Counted from the stretch's first letter, positions 9,502 through 19,185 are shown. The stretch: DNA of 64,000 bases from Acinetobacter nosocomialis (GCA_025736915.1 CP107049.1:2790001-2854000), one strand, 5' to 3'. The notes: generated by a model from the letters alone, not told the origin. A program made the numbers and translations.

Positions 9502-10232
9502 CACAAGAACGCAAAGTTGCATTAGTAACGGGCGCGAGTCGGGGCATTGGCGCTGCAATTGCCCAGCAACTTATTCAAGACGGTTATTTTGTCGTAGGTA
9601 CTGCGACTTCTGAATCTGGTGCACAAAAGCTAACTGATAGCTTTGGTGAACAAGGTGCAGGTTTGGCGCTCGATGTGCGTAATCTCGATGAGATTGAAGC
9701 AGTCGTGTCTCATATTGAACAGAACTATGGTCCTGTACTTGTTCTTGTTAACAATGCAGGTATTACGAAAGACAATTTGTTGCTTCGTATGTCTGAAGAT
9801 GATTGGGATGACATTCTCAATATCCACCTTAAAGCCGTTTATCGTTTATCTAAACGCGTACTTAAAGGTATGACGAAAGCACGTTTTGGTCGAATTATTA
9901 ATATCAGTTCTGTTGTTGCTCATTTTGCAAACCCAGGCCAAGCAAACTACTCTGCTGCTAAAGCAGGTATTGAAGCATTTAGCCGTAGCCTTGCAAAAGA
10001 GATGGGTAGCCGCCAAATTACTGTAAACAGTGTGGCACCAGGTTTTATTGCAACAGAAATGACAGATGCACTTAGTGAAGACATTCGCAAAAAAATGAGT
10101 GATCAAGTGGCTTTAAATCGCTTAGGTGAGCCACAAGATATCGCAAATGCGGTGAGTTTCCTTGCAAGTGATAAAGCAGGTTACATTACCGGTACGGTAT
10201 TACATGTAAATGGTGGTTTATACATGGCCTAA
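9498..10232 (+). CDS. fabG: 3-oxoacyl-ACP reductase
   Basis: NADPH-dependent reductase of the fatty-acid elongation cycle, a short-chain dehydrogenase of 244 residues. It shows the Rossmann motif TGASRGIG at residues 11-18, LVNNAGITKDNLL, and the catalytic Ser-Tyr-Lys set in NISSVV and YSAAKAG. The C-terminus YITGTVLHVNGGLYM is characteristic of FabG rather than other SDRs. Coupled to fabD and 84 bp upstream of acpP. Confidence 0.97.
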   Translation: MTQERKVALVTGASRGIGAAIAQQLIQDGYFVVGTATSESGAQKLTDSFGEQGAGLALDVRNLDEIEAVVSHIEQNYGPVLVLVNNAGITKDNLLLRMSEDDWDDILNIHLKAVYRLSKRVLKGMTKARFGRIINISSVVAHFANPGQANYSAAKAGIEAFSRSLAKEMGSRQITVNSVAPGFIATEMTDALSEDIRKKMSDQVALNRLGEPQDIANAVSFLASDKAGYITGTVLHVNGGLYMA

Positions 10233-10316
10233 CGCCGATGTATAAACTTTTAAAAATTTTTATATTCAATTAAACTAGTGGCAAATCAAACGCCACAAGC
10301 AATGAGGAGAATTCCT

Positions 10317-10553
10317 GTGAGCGATATCGAACAACGCGTTAAACAAGCGGTTGCAGAACAACTTGGTCTTAAAGCTGAAGAGATTAAAAACGAAGCATCT
10401 TTCATGGATGACTTGGGTGCTGACTCTTTAGATTTAGTTGAACTTGTTATGTCTTTCGAAAATGACTTCGACATCACTATCCCTGATGAAGATTCAAACG
10501 AAATCACTACAGTTCAATCTGCAATTGACTATGTAACTAAAAAACTTAGTTAA
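10317..10553 (+). CDS. acpP: Acyl carrier protein
   Basis: Central carrier of fatty-acid synthesis, modified with phosphopantetheine on the serine of the DSLD motif ([12 protein letters not shown]). The true start is the GTG at 10317, preceded by GAGGAG at a good distance. This gives a 78-residue acidic protein beginning [12 protein letters not shown], exactly the family length. Upstream in-frame codons from 10278 contain the ribosome site itself and are not coding. It lies downstream of fabG and is closed by a strong terminator. Confidence 0.97.
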   Translation: MSDIEQRVKQAVAEQLGLKAEEIKNEASFMDDLGADSLDLVELVMSFENDFDITIPDEDSNEITTVQSAIDYVTKKLS

Positions 10554-10577
10554 TTCGCATATTGCTGATTAAAAAGA

Positions 10578-10602
10578 AGGCCACCGTAAGGTGGCTTTTT
10601 TT
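10578..10602 (+). terminator. Terminator after acpP
   Basis: The hairpin GGCCACC-GTAA-GGTGGC (with an AAG/CTT extension) runs into a T-rich tract, ending the fabD-fabG-acpP unit. Confidence 0.9.
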
Positions 10603-10741
10603 ATTTGAGTAAAATCATTGAGAGAGATACATATTTTTACAAGATCAACCTTAATTGATAGCAGAGGTGCCTCTTTTTTCAAGTATAACAATAAGGGTCA
10701 GTTTAATGACTTTACTATAAACAATAAGATGAGGACTAAAA

Positions 10742-11215
10742 ATGGGTCTTTTTGATTTTGTAAAAGGTATTGGTAAGAAAAATACCGCACCAGCAGAACC
10801 ACAACCAGCTCCAGCAACGCCGGCAGAACCTTCTGCACAAGAAGTGGCAAATAAATTATTGGGATTAATTAAAAGTTTAGGCCTTGGGGTGGAAGGCTTA
10901 TCTGTAACATATAATGGTTCAACTGATACTGCGACTATTAATGGTCAAGTACAAAGCCAAGCGGATAAAGAAAAGATTATTCTTATTGTTGGTAACATCG
11001 ATCATGTTGCACATGTAGATGACCAGATGACTGTTGTGACTCCAGAACCGGAAAGCAAATTTTATACAGTAAAATCTGGTGATAATCTTTCAAAAATTGC
11101 GAAAGAATTTTATGGCGATGCAAACCAGTATCCGAAAATCTTTGAAGCAAATAAACCAATGTTGAAAGATCCAGATGAGATTTTCCCTGGACAAGTTTTA
11201 CGTATTCCACAGTAA
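10742..11215 (+). CDS. lysM: BON-LysM domain protein (Kbp/YgaU type)
   Basis: 157-residue protein without a signal peptide. A short N-terminal helix (GLFDFVKGIGKK) is followed by an Ala/Pro linker at residues 17-33. A BON domain covers about residues 34-100 and a C-terminal LysM domain about residues 105-156 (FYTVKSGDNLSKIAKEFYG). This is the architecture of E. coli Kbp, a cytoplasmic potassium-binding protein, often annotated as peptidoglycan-binding LysM. Because there is no export signal, potassium sensing is at least as likely as wall binding. Single gene with its own terminator and a good GATGAGGA ribosome site. Confidence 0.85.
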   Translation: MGLFDFVKGIGKKNTAPAEPQPAPATPAEPSAQEVANKLLGLIKSLGLGVEGLSVTYNGSTDTATINGQVQSQADKEKIILIVGNIDHVAHVDDQMTVVTPEPESKFYTVKSGDNLSKIAKEFYGDANQYPKIFEANKPMLKDPDEIFPGQVLRIPQ

Positions 11216-11226
11216 TTGGAATAAAT

Positions 11227-11252
11227 AAAAAGGCGCTTAAAGCGCCTTTTTA
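11227..11252. terminator. Bidirectional terminator between lysM and thiD
   Basis: AAAAGGCGCT-TAA-AGCGCCTTTTT is symmetrical with A- and T-runs on both sides. It can serve lysM on the forward strand and thiD on the reverse strand. Confidence 0.88.
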
Positions 11253-11260
11253 TTTGGTTG

Positions 11261-12046
<786 letters not shown>

Positions 12047-12125
12047 TTAAATTTACGTTAGTATAAGAGAGTTTGATTAAACTCTCGACCAATTGAATTA
12101 AATACTTTACTGGGTTAATGATTGA

Positions 12126-12800
12126 ATGGCTATAAAACATATTTTGATTGATTTAGATGGAACCTTAACAGACCCAAAAGTTGGTATCCATACTTCAATT
12201 CGCTATGCAATGGAAAAACTAGGCTATCCATTGGCTGCCGATTTAGATATTGACTGGACAATTGGTCCACCATTAAAGCCATCACTTGCAAAATTATTAG
12301 CTACTCAAGATGATGATTTAGCTGAACAAGCTTTAATGGCTTATCGTGAGCGTTTCTCGGTCATTGGTTTATTTGAAAATGAAGTATATCCATCTGTTGC
12401 AAAAACGCTTAGCGCTTTAAAAAAAGAAGGATATCGTTTATTTGTTGCTACTGCTAAACCAACGATTTATGCGAAACGAATTTTAGATCATTTTGAATTA
12501 AGCCAATATTTTGTACATATTTATGGCAGTGAATTGACGGGTGAGCGGACTAATAAAGCTGAACTCATTCATTATATTCTTGAGCATGAGCAATTAAACC
12601 CGGAAGAGTGTTTAATGGTAGGTGATCGTCAATATGATGTTTTAGGTGCTCGCCACAATGGTATTGAGGCGGTAGCTGTGACTTACGGTTATGGAACACC
12701 AGAAGAACTTGCTCAAGCACAGCCAAAAGCAATGATTAATCAGTTCTCTGAACTTTTGGACTATGTTGAAGAACTGGCAGCACAAAAGAAAGTTTCTTAA
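12126..12800 (+). CDS. HAD-superfamily (subfamily IA) phosphatase, Gph/PGP-like
   Basis: 224-residue haloacid dehalogenase-type hydrolase. Motif I is ILIDLDGTLTDP (residues 6-17, nucleophile and acid/base aspartates). Motif II is VATAKPT near residue 109, the motif III lysine is in RTNKAEL, and motif IV is CLMVGDRQYDVLGA. An alpha-helical cap lies between motifs I and II. The DGTLTDPKVGI signature resembles the phosphoglycolate phosphatase/5'-nucleotidase branch, but the substrate cannot be told from sequence. Divergent from thiD, followed by its own terminator. Confidence 0.8.
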   Translation: MAIKHILIDLDGTLTDPKVGIHTSIRYAMEKLGYPLAADLDIDWTIGPPLKPSLAKLLATQDDDLAEQALMAYRERFSVIGLFENEVYPSVAKTLSALKKEGYRLFVATAKPTIYAKRILDHFELSQYFVHIYGSELTGERTNKAELIHYILEHEQLNPEECLMVGDRQYDVLGARHNGIEAVAVTYGYGTPEELAQAQPKAMINQFSELLDYVEELAAQKKVS

Positions 12801-12822
12801 ATATAAGTAAGTTTTAATTTAT

Positions 12823-12856
12823 AGGTTTGGCTTCGATCTAAAGCCAAACCTTTTTT
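12823..12856. terminator. Terminator between HAD gene and ribB
   Basis: A long perfect stem AGGTTTGGCTT / AAGCCAAACCT with a five- to six-base loop is followed by a T-run. It lies between convergent genes and could act on both strands. Confidence 0.9.
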
Positions 12857-12858
12857 AT

Positions 12859-13518
12859 TTAAATACCGTGTTGTTGACGGTATTGAACAAGTTCTTCAAT
12901 CGTAATTACAGTTAAGTGATGAGTTTGCGCATAAGCCAAAACTTGAATGCCTGATGCCATTGTGCCATCTGGATTAGTCAATTCACATAACACACCAGCA
13001 GGTTTTAAACCGGCTAATCTTGCTAGATCAATTGTTCCCTCAGTATGACCACGTCGAGTAAGCACGCCACCATTACGTGCGCGTAATGGGAAAACATGAC
13101 CTGGGCGATTTAAGTCACTTGCAACAGCACCATCTTTAATAGCAGTTTTAATGGTTGTTACACGGTCTTTAGCAGAAACACCAGTGGTAACGCCTTGAGC
13201 AGCTTCAATGGTTACTGTAAAAGCAGTATGAAACTGACTTGAGTTTTGAGAAACCATTGGTGGAAGATCTAAGTGATCTGCTAATTCTTCTGTCAGGCAT
13301 AAACATACAATACCTGAGCCGTCACGAATCATACGTGCCATGGTCTCAACAGTTAGAGTTTCTGCTGCAACAATTAAATCTGCTTCATTTTCACGGTCAA
13401 AGTCATCCATAACCAAGACAGGTTTGCCTTGACGGATATCTTCTAATGCTTGTTGAATACGCTGCTCAGCAGGAGAGAGGGCTGAGAAAAAAAGTTCTGG
13501 TTGAATTAAGCTAGACAT
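12859..13518 (-). CDS. ribB: 3,4-dihydroxy-2-butanone 4-phosphate synthase
   Basis: Makes the four-carbon precursor of riboflavin from ribulose 5-phosphate. It is a monofunctional 219-residue protein, without the GTP cyclohydrolase II (RibA) domain. Visible are the acidic loop [14 protein letters not shown] (residues about 36-49, with metal-binding Glu), IVCLCL, and [16 protein letters not shown] with the conserved RxGHTE motif. A long reverse-strand leader contains an FMN riboswitch, so expression should fall when FMN is plentiful. Confidence 0.95.
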   Translation of the reverse strand: MSSLIQPELFFSALSPAEQRIQQALEDIRQGKPVLVMDDFDRENEADLIVAAETLTVETMARMIRDGSGIVCLCLTEELADHLDLPPMVSQNSSQFHTAFTVTIEAAQGVTTGVSAKDRVTTIKTAIKDGAVASDLNRPGHVFPLRARNGGVLTRRGHTEGTIDLARLAGLKPAGVLCELTNPDGTMASGIQVLAYAQTHHLTVITIEELVQYRQQHGI

Positions 13519-13934
13519 AATGAAACGCTCTCGTAAAAATACGGTTGAACATTTCAGGACTGATGTAAAAACAGGCTGGCACTGAAATAAAACGGATTTA
13601 TCCCAGTTCGTCGTCTTCTTTCATCCGGACTATACCGTCGGCTTTGGAGTTTCACCAAATCTGCTCAAATTACACAATTTAAGCTCGTGGGCTTGTTAAT
13701 CTATTCATAAAATTAACTTTACCACCGGTGGGGAATTCCACCCCGCCCTGAAGCGATGGGTTTTATTATAGCGCGCTTGGCAAAATTGGCTAGATGCTTT
13801 TGTAGAATGCTAAGTCTCATTATGAATAAGTATTTTCATAAATCGAAATAGGTTTTTTAACAAGAGCTTACTTGTTGGTTTTAAAAGTGAATGCTATGTT
13901 TTTTATAGAAAATTATAAATAAAACAGGTTTTTC
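13519..13934. other. Long gene-free stretch between ribB and the DUF2157 membrane gene
   Basis: 416 bp. It holds the FMN riboswitch and ribB leader on the reverse strand, and about 170 bp of AT-rich sequence (13758-13934) that must carry the two divergent promoters. I see no further gene in it. Confidence 0.7.
13612..13757 (-). promoter_or_regulatory. FMN riboswitch (RFN element) upstream of ribB
   Basis: Read on the reverse strand, the segment contains the conserved RFN blocks in order: CAGGGCGGGGTGGAATTCCC, CACCGGTGGTAA, AGCCCACGAGC, GATTTGGTGAAACTCCAAAG, and CCGACGGTATAGTCCGGATG. These make the six-helix FMN-binding junction. It lies about 95 bases ahead of the ribB start. The expression platform (transcriptional or translational) is not obvious to me. 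Confidence 0.96.
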
Positions 13935-15716
13935 ATGCAGATTAGAGACGATTATCCATTTAGGAATACTTTATTTATTCAGCATCTCCATATTTTTAGT
14001 TATGTATTTATGGCGCTCAGTATTCTTTATTTAATTGCTGCTAACTGGTTGATGCTTCCTGATAGCATTCAACTCATCATTTCACCTGTTATATTACTTG
14101 TCACTGCTTGGGTGAGCGTAAAAGATACCTTAAGTGAGGGAGTTCGGCAGAACTTACATAGCATTTGTGGCTTGATGGTCGGTTTGAGTCTGGCTGTAAT
14201 AGGGCAAGTTTATCAAACAGGTGCAGACAGTTATTTACTTTTCTTGATTTGGACTTTGCTTTTATTGCCGTGGCTATATCGACCAAATATTGGAATCTTT
14301 GCTTTAATTTGTATTACAAGCCAACTCGCCCTATTTTTATTTTTTAGACAGACTTTTTGGGCAGAGAAGTTTCCCTACCTGTATCTTTTTGCTCTAAATC
14401 TATTAAGTCTTGTGCAGTTTTGGATCTGCCAAAAAAAATATACGGCTTTACGTTTTATTTTTATTGCTTGGTTCGCTGTCATTTCAATAATAGGAATGAT
14501 CCAATTTTTATCGAATAAAAATTTACCGTATCTGATCTCGGCTTTCTTTCTAGGCGTTATTGCTTTCTATTATTTCTTTAAAAAGAATGATCAGCTATGT
14601 GCCAGTTTGATGGCTGCTGTTCTCGGTGTAACCGCAACAATATGGCTTGTAGATGGTATTAATCATTTATTTAAAGATTCTAATGAGTTCATTTTTTTAT
14701 TGATTGCGGGCATTATTTTTATTTGGTTTGCACTCATTAGTTACTTCTTAATAAGAATTTTTCGCCAAAGTCGTTTTTATGTCATTCCTTTAGCAATTGG
14801 TGCTTGGCTTGCTGGTTTAGCACTTGCAGCATTTACACTCGTATTTTGGGAGACTATTTCTTTAATTATTGGAATCATTTTTGTTGTTATAGCTATAACA
14901 TTACTGACAAAATCTCAAAGCTATTTCATTCGGCAATTTGCATATTGTTTATTTGTGAGTGGGCAGACTGCTTTTTTATTCCATCTTGGTTCTGAGACAA
15001 ATCAAATTTTATGGGTGTTGATTGCCCAGATTTTTATGTTATGTATCAGTTATTTTCTTAAGCCTCATTGGTTCTTTATTTTAATTCAAATGCTCGCAAC
15101 TTATGGCATAGCATTTATCTACATACTGCAACTAGACCATTCATTGTGGTCAGTACATCCGACTCAAACTTACTTCAATTTAACTTTACTTAACTATTTA
15201 ATTTTTAGCTTAGTACTACTAATAGGGAGTAAGGCAGCTATATTGTATGAGCGGAGTATCTTTTTATGCGTACTTGCTGTGATTTTGGTGAACTCATTCT
15301 TTGATAATTTTATAGGGTTAGCATTGCTTGATTCGGCTGATCAGTCATCATGGTTTTTCTATGTTTTACCAAGTCTATGGTTATTGTGCTTTAGTTTTTT
15401 CTATCTCTATAGGCAACTTCACGCTATAACTTTTTTTGCCTTTTTAATTTTTGGCATAGTACTTATTGCACTCGGCTATTTTGATGTATTCATTCTATTT
15501 ATAATTTTGACATGGGCCTTAAAAAATAAAGATCGCGTTGTTTACGGTATTACACTTCTTGTGTTTGCTATTGTACTTTGGCAACTTTATTACAGTCTAC
15601 AATTAAGTTTTCTAGCTAAAAGTGCATCAATCCTAGTGTCAGGAATTATATTGTTGGCCTTATATGGATTGCTCCTACAAGAAGCTAAGAACAATTTTGT
15701 TGAGGGAGAAAAGTAA
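13935..15716 (+). CDS. Polytopic membrane protein, DUF2157 / DUF4401 type
   Basis: 593-residue, very hydrophobic protein with roughly 16-18 predicted membrane segments across its full length. The segment LSLAVIGQVYQTGADSYLLF (residues about 84-103) is the recognisable DUF2157 motif, and the later half resembles DUF4401. The stop overlaps the start of the next gene (TAATG), so it is translationally coupled to a GDYXXLXY protein, a pairing seen widely in bacteria. The function is unknown. The base composition is more AT-rich than that of its neighbours, as expected for Phe/Ile/Leu-rich membrane sequence. Confidence 0.75.
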   Translation: MQIRDDYPFRNTLFIQHLHIFSYVFMALSILYLIAANWLMLPDSIQLIISPVILLVTAWVSVKDTLSEGVRQNLHSICGLMVGLSLAVIGQVYQTGADSYLLFLIWTLLLLPWLYRPNIGIFALICITSQLALFLFFRQTFWAEKFPYLYLFALNLLSLVQFWICQKKYTALRFIFIAWFAVISIIGMIQFLSNKNLPYLISAFFLGVIAFYYFFKKNDQLCASLMAAVLGVTATIWLVDGINHLFKDSNEFIFLLIAGIIFIWFALISYFLIRIFRQSRFYVIPLAIGAWLAGLALAAFTLVFWETISLIIGIIFVVIAITLLTKSQSYFIRQFAYCLFVSGQTAFLFHLGSETNQILWVLIAQIFMLCISYFLKPHWFFILIQMLATYGIAFIYILQLDHSLWSVHPTQTYFNLTLLNYLIFSLVLLIGSKAAILYERSIFLCVLAVILVNSFFDNFIGLALLDSADQSSWFFYVLPSLWLLCFSFFYLYRQLHAITFFAFLIFGIVLIALGYFDVFILFIILTWALKNKDRVVYGITLLVFAIVLWQLYYSLQLSFLAKSASILVSGIILLALYGLLLQEAKNNFVEGEK

Positions 15717-16276
15717 TGAAAAAGTATTTCTCTCTTATACTTGCAATAGTCACTGTATTAGTTTTTGCAGGTTTGGTAGCGAAAAATGAATGGCACCTGC
15801 ATCAGAGTAAAAGTATTTTTATTAAGCTTAAGCCCGTTGACCCTCGCTCCATATTACAAGGGGATTACATGGCGCTGGCGTATGAATTAAATTTACAATC
15901 TTTTAAAGCACTTTCAGGAAGCGAAGGTGAAGCTTTAGATCAAGTGATTCTTAATCATGCCAATATTCCAGCAAAAGTTATTTTGGATTCACAAAATCGA
16001 GTAGTTCGTACAATTTTAGATACTCACAATTCATTTGCTGGGCAAAGTTTAATTTTAAAAAATCCTGAAAATCGTTTGCAGGCTTTATATCCAGCTTCTC
16101 GAAGTTTTTTATTTGCCGAAGGTCTAGCTCAATGCTATGAAAAAGCAAAGTATGCTGAATTTAAGGTAAATACAAAAGGCGAGGCGACTTTATTTGATTT
16201 AAGAGGAGAAGAACTACAGCCTTTAAACTGTAAGCAGCAGCGAAGCTGGTGGAAGGGGACTGCTAGGAATTTGTAA
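15716..16276 (+). CDS. GDYXXLXY-motif membrane-anchored protein
   Basis: 186-residue protein with one N-terminal membrane segment (residues about 5-24) and an extracytoplasmic domain. The name-giving motif is GDYMALAY near residue 49, preceded by KLKPVDPRSILQ, also conserved. Two cysteines (CYEKAKYAEF region and LNCKQQ near the C-terminus) could pair in the periplasm. It is coupled to the preceding DUF2157/DUF4401 gene, which suggests a two-part membrane complex. No biochemical role is known to me. Confidence 0.8.
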   Translation: MKKYFSLILAIVTVLVFAGLVAKNEWHLHQSKSIFIKLKPVDPRSILQGDYMALAYELNLQSFKALSGSEGEALDQVILNHANIPAKVILDSQNRVVRTILDTHNSFAGQSLILKNPENRLQALYPASRSFLFAEGLAQCYEKAKYAEFKVNTKGEATLFDLRGEELQPLNCKQQRSWWKGTARNL

Positions 16277-16284
16277 AGTCAAAT

Positions 16285-16313
16285 AAAAAAGCCCGTATTT
16301 ACGGGCTTTTTTA
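16285..16313. terminator. Terminator between GDYXXLXY gene and panD
   Basis: AAAAAAGCCCGT-ATTT-ACGGGCTTTTTT has A- and T-runs on both sides. It can end the membrane-pair operon and panD. Confidence 0.92.
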
Positions 16314-16328
16314 TTTTTAAATCTTTAA

Positions 16329-16709
16329 TTAAGCAACTTGTACAGGAATGCAATTCGCTGTGTGGTTGACTGTATTATCTGGGTTTGCATATACCAAACG
16401 TGGTTTATGAGCATTTGCTTCAACTTCTGTGAAATCACCAAATGTAGCAATAATAACTAAATCGCCTACATCTGCTTGGTGAGCAGCACCACCGTTTACT
16501 GAAATAATGCCAGAGTTGTCTTCACCACGAATCGCGTAAGTTGTGAAGCGCTTGCCATTAGTTACGTTCCAAACGTGGATTTCTTCGTATTCACGAATAC
16601 CAGCTAAATCCATCAATACGCCATCAATTGCACAAGAACCTTCATAGTGAAGTTCAGCATGGGTTACAACTGCACGGTGAATTTTGCATTTTAATAAACG
16701 AGATAGCAT
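16329..16709 (-). CDS. panD: Aspartate 1-decarboxylase
   Basis: Makes beta-alanine for pantothenate and CoA. It is a pyruvoyl enzyme, translated as a proenzyme and self-cleaved between Gly24 and Ser25; these lie in YEGSCAID, exactly at positions 24 and 25. It has 126 residues, the usual size. Other conserved features are Lys9 in LKCKIHRA, Tyr58 in TTYAIRG and the NGAAA-like [12 protein letters not shown] segment. It stands alone on the reverse strand; panB and panC are not nearby. Confidence 0.96.
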   Translation of the reverse strand: MLSRLLKCKIHRAVVTHAELHYEGSCAIDGVLMDLAGIREYEEIHVWNVTNGKRFTTYAIRGEDNSGIISVNGGAAHQADVGDLVIIATFGDFTEVEANAHKPRLVYANPDNTVNHTANCIPVQVA

Positions 16710-16839
16710 GGCTAGCGTCTCCTGAGTAGACCTAAGAAGATCTTATAGTGAAATCTTTTGCCTTTGCCATTCGGGCAAGGTGGCTGATGCGCATTTTGCT
16801 CCTAAAAAAGCAAGATAGCAAGCTTGATTGTTCAACAAT

Positions 16840-17421
16840 TTAAGCTGGTTTATACGCATTAATTTGGTTCATGGCCTGTGATACCTGTCCTTGAACAAGT
16901 AGCTTTACTTTAGAAAGAGCATGATCAATTGCTCCATCCATCAGGCTTTGTTCACTACTTGGTGCTTTTCCGAGTACATGCCCAGAAACTCTTTCTTTTG
17001 AACCTGGATGTCCAATACCAATTCGTAAACGATGAAAATTTGGACCAATATGTGGGACAATATCACGTAAACCGTTATGACCACCGTGTCCACCGCCTGT
17101 TTTGAGACGAATTACACCAGGGTTCATATCAAGTTCATCATGAGCAATCAGAATTGCTTCTGGAGCAATTTGATAGAATTTTGAGAAAGGAACAACACTT
17201 TGTCCGGAACGATTCATGTAAGTCGTTGGTAGAAGTAAGCGAACATCATGTCCTTCTATATTACCACGACCACTGATTCCGTGAAATTTTGGATCATTTT
17301 TTAATGTAATGCCATATTTATCTGCAAGCTGTTCAACGAACCAGAAGCCTGCATTATGGCGGGTTTGGGCATATTCTGAACCAGGATTGCCCAAACCAAC
17401 AATTAGCGAAATATTTGACAC
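16840..17421 (-). CDS. pth: Peptidyl-tRNA hydrolase
   Basis: Recycles tRNA from prematurely released peptidyl-tRNA. It has 193 residues. The active-site residues are visible: Asn in LIVGLGNPGSEYAQTRHNAG (with the catalytic His of TRHNAG), the YMNRSG motif and the HDELDMNPG segment. Next on the reverse strand is rplY, 20 bp upstream, so prs, rplY and pth form a conserved reverse-strand run. Confidence 0.96.
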   Translation of the reverse strand: MSNISLIVGLGNPGSEYAQTRHNAGFWFVEQLADKYGITLKNDPKFHGISGRGNIEGHDVRLLLPTTYMNRSGQSVVPFSKFYQIAPEAILIAHDELDMNPGVIRLKTGGGHGGHNGLRDIVPHIGPNFHRLRIGIGHPGSKERVSGHVLGKAPSSEQSLMDGAIDHALSKVKLLVQGQVSQAMNQINAYKPA

Positions 17422-17441
17422 TAATTTACGCCTTTAAACAC

Positions 17442-17738
17442 TTATGCGCGTTTGAAGTCAGCGTGCATAGGAGTGTTTTTAGATGGGTGACGTTGTAACG
17501 CTTGGATTTTAACGTTTTCAACTTTGTCGCCCACTTTGATTTCTACAACTTCTTCAAAGAAAGCATTGTTTTCTAAAGCTTTTACAAGCTCACGAAGTTC
17601 TAAAGTAACAGTTACAGGCTCAGCGTTACCACCGTAGATGATAGCTGGAACTAAAGATTCGCGACGAAGGCGGCGGCTCGCACCTTTCCCTTGTTTGTCT
17701 TCAGCACGCGCTTGAGCGTTGAATACGAAGTTTGCCAT
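17442..17738 (-). CDS. rplY: 50S ribosomal protein L25
   Basis: 5S rRNA-binding ribosomal protein, 98 residues, of the short (non-CTC) type. An upstream in-frame codon at 17753 exists, but the ATG at 17738 has GAGGA eight bases ahead and starts the normal [11 protein letters not shown] sequence. Also visible are [20 protein letters not shown] and the C-terminal HADFKRA. Followed by pth, preceded by a short leader with a hairpin. Confidence 0.95.
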   Translation of the reverse strand: MANFVFNAQARAEDKQGKGASRRLRRESLVPAIIYGGNAEPVTVTLELRELVKALENNAFFEEVVEIKVGDKVENVKIQALQRHPSKNTPMHADFKRA

Positions 17739-17767
17739 GAGATAAATCCTCATTAAAGATTAAATAA

Positions 17768-17790
17768 ACTAAACTTGCGACCAGTTTAGT
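17768..17790 (-). promoter_or_regulatory. Hairpin in the rplY leader
   Basis: Perfect eight-base inverted repeat ACTAAACT / AGTTTAGT with a seven-base loop, 30 bases upstream of the rplY start and downstream of the probable prs terminator. No T-run follows, so it is not a normal terminator. It could be an mRNA 5' stabiliser, an autoregulatory site or an operator. Confidence 0.35.
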
Positions 17791-17795
17791 GATAG

Positions 17796-17819
17796 AAAAC
17801 CCCAGCCAAAGCCAGGGTT
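17796..17819 (-). terminator. Probable terminator after prs
   Basis: On the reverse strand AACCCTGGC-TTTG-GCTGGGGTT forms a nine-pair stem (two G-U pairs) followed by TTCT. It is weaker than other terminators in the window and may allow read-through into rplY. Confidence 0.55.
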
Positions 17820-17836
17820 AAGAAAAAGCTGCAATA

Positions 17837-18787
17837 TTATAAACTATCGAACATCGCGCTGATAGACTCTTCGTTATTAATACGACGAATCGTTTCAGCA
17901 ACCATGCTAGCAACAGAAACTTGACGGATTTTGCCCAAAGTCAATGCTTCTTCAGAAAGAGGAATTGTGTCAGTTACAACTAACTCATCAATGACTGAGT
18001 TGCGTAAGTTCTCAATTGCTTTACCTGAAAGTACAGGGTGAGTTGCATAAGCAACAACACGACGTGCACCAAATTGCTTAAGTGCATCAGCTGCTTTACA
18101 CAATGTACCGGCTGTATCAACCATATCATCTACAATAACGCAATCACGATCTTTTACATCACCAATCAAGTGCATAACTTGCGACTCATTGGCTTTTTGA
18201 CGACGTTTGTCGATGATTGCTAAATCGATGTCACCCATCTGTTTGGCAACAGCACGTGCACGTACTACACCACCAACGTCAGGAGAAACCACCATAAGGT
18301 TATCATGTTGTTGTTGACGTAAGTCAGCAAGCAAAGCAGGAGTACCGTAGATGTTGTCGACTGGAATATCGAAGAAACCTTGGATTTGGTCAGCATGTAA
18401 GTCAATCATTACAACACGGTCAATACCAACAGTGGTAAGCATGTCTGCAACAACTTTAGCTGTAATCGGCACACGTGCAGAACGTGGACGACGGTCTTGG
18501 CGAGCATAACCAAAATAAGGAATAACAGCGGTAATACGACCAGCACTTGCACGACGCAATGCATCTGCCATTACCAAGATTTCCATAAGGTTATCATTGG
18601 TAGGAGCACAAGTAGGCTGAACGATAAATACGTCTTTACCACGAACATTTTCAGTAATTTCTACTGAAATTTCTCCATCAGAAAAGTGACCGACTGATGC
18701 AGCACCTAGAGGGATATGTAAGTGACTTACGACTTTTTGAGCGAACTGTGGATGAGCATTTCCACTAAAAACGACAAGATTGGGCAT
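17837..18787 (-). CDS. prs: Ribose-phosphate pyrophosphokinase
   Basis: Makes PRPP from ribose 5-phosphate and ATP for nucleotides, His, Trp and NAD. The start is the ATG at 18787 ([15 protein letters not shown]), with AAGGGTG just upstream. The open frame before it runs into a tRNA gene and is not coding. It has 316 residues. Motifs are [10 protein letters not shown], the flexible catalytic loop [25 protein letters not shown] and the PRPP loop [13 protein letters not shown]. It lies 36 bases downstream of a tRNA-Gln gene, and a strong promoter ahead of that tRNA could drive both. Confidence 0.96.
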   Translation of the reverse strand: MPNLVVFSGNAHPQFAQKVVSHLHIPLGAASVGHFSDGEISVEITENVRGKDVFIVQPTCAPTNDNLMEILVMADALRRASAGRITAVIPYFGYARQDRRPRSARVPITAKVVADMLTTVGIDRVVMIDLHADQIQGFFDIPVDNIYGTPALLADLRQQQHDNLMVVSPDVGGVVRARAVAKQMGDIDLAIIDKRRQKANESQVMHLIGDVKDRDCVIVDDMVDTAGTLCKAADALKQFGARRVVAYATHPVLSGKAIENLRNSVIDELVVTDTIPLSEEALTLGKIRQVSVASMVAETIRRINNEESISAMFDSL

Positions 18788-18823
18788 GAAGCACCCTTGG
18801 CGGTTGGTATGTAATGAAATAGA

Positions 18824-18898
18824 TGGCAGGGGCGGCTGGATTCGAACCAACGGATGCCGAGATCAAAACCCGGTGCCTTACCACTTGGCGACGCCCCT
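18824..18898 (-). tRNA. tRNA-Gln(TTG), copy 1 (variant)
   Basis: 75-base cloverleaf on the reverse strand with encoded CCA, discriminator G, T-arm GTTCGAATC and anticodon loop TTTTGAT (anticodon TTG). It differs from the other three copies at pair 27-43, which is C-G here and G-C in the others. It is the copy nearest prs and has its own promoter upstream. Confidence 0.96.
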
Positions 18899-18909
18899 AA
18901 TGCGGCAGA

Positions 18910-18938
18910 ACTTTAATATTTTTGCAATGCAATGTCAA
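18910..18938 (-). promoter_or_regulatory. Sigma70-type promoter for tRNA-Gln copy 1 and prs
   Basis: On the reverse strand a perfect TTGACA (18933-18938), a 17-base spacer and TAAAGT (18910-18915) lie so that transcription would start about five bases before the tRNA 5' end. It is inside the tRNA array, between copies 1 and 2. Confidence 0.75.
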
Positions 18939-18989
18939 GAATAATCAACAAAAAGCAAGGCAATTAAGTCTGTCTTTAAAATAAGAGAA

Positions 18990-19064
18990 TGGCAGGGGCG
19001 GCTGGATTCGAACCAACGGATGGCGAGATCAAAACCCGCTGCCTTACCACTTGGCGACGCCCCT
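18990..19064 (-). tRNA. tRNA-Gln(TTG), copy 2
   Basis: 75-base cloverleaf on the reverse strand, anticodon TTG, encoded CCA. Identical in sequence to copies 3 and 4. Separated from copy 1 by 91 bases holding a promoter, and from copy 3 by 20 bases. Confidence 0.96.
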
Positions 19065-19084
19065 AAATTCGATGATATATATGA

Positions 19085-19159
19085 TGGCAGGGGCGGCTGG
19101 ATTCGAACCAACGGATGGCGAGATCAAAACCCGCTGCCTTACCACTTGGCGACGCCCCT
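19085..19159 (-). tRNA. tRNA-Gln(TTG), copy 3
   Basis: 75-base cloverleaf on the reverse strand, identical to copies 2 and 4, anticodon TTG with encoded CCA. The short spacers on both sides (20 and 26 bases) indicate a polycistronic tRNA precursor. Confidence 0.96.
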
Positions 19160-19185
19160 AATATAATCATCATTACAGGTGAAAT

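Noticed and set aside
10278..10316. Longer acpP beginning at an upstream GTG
   Set aside because: The extension contains the GAGGAG ribosome site, and ACP begins at MSDIEQR in all family members.
13612..13757. Small gene or repeat ahead of ribB
   Set aside because: The conserved blocks are those of an FMN riboswitch.
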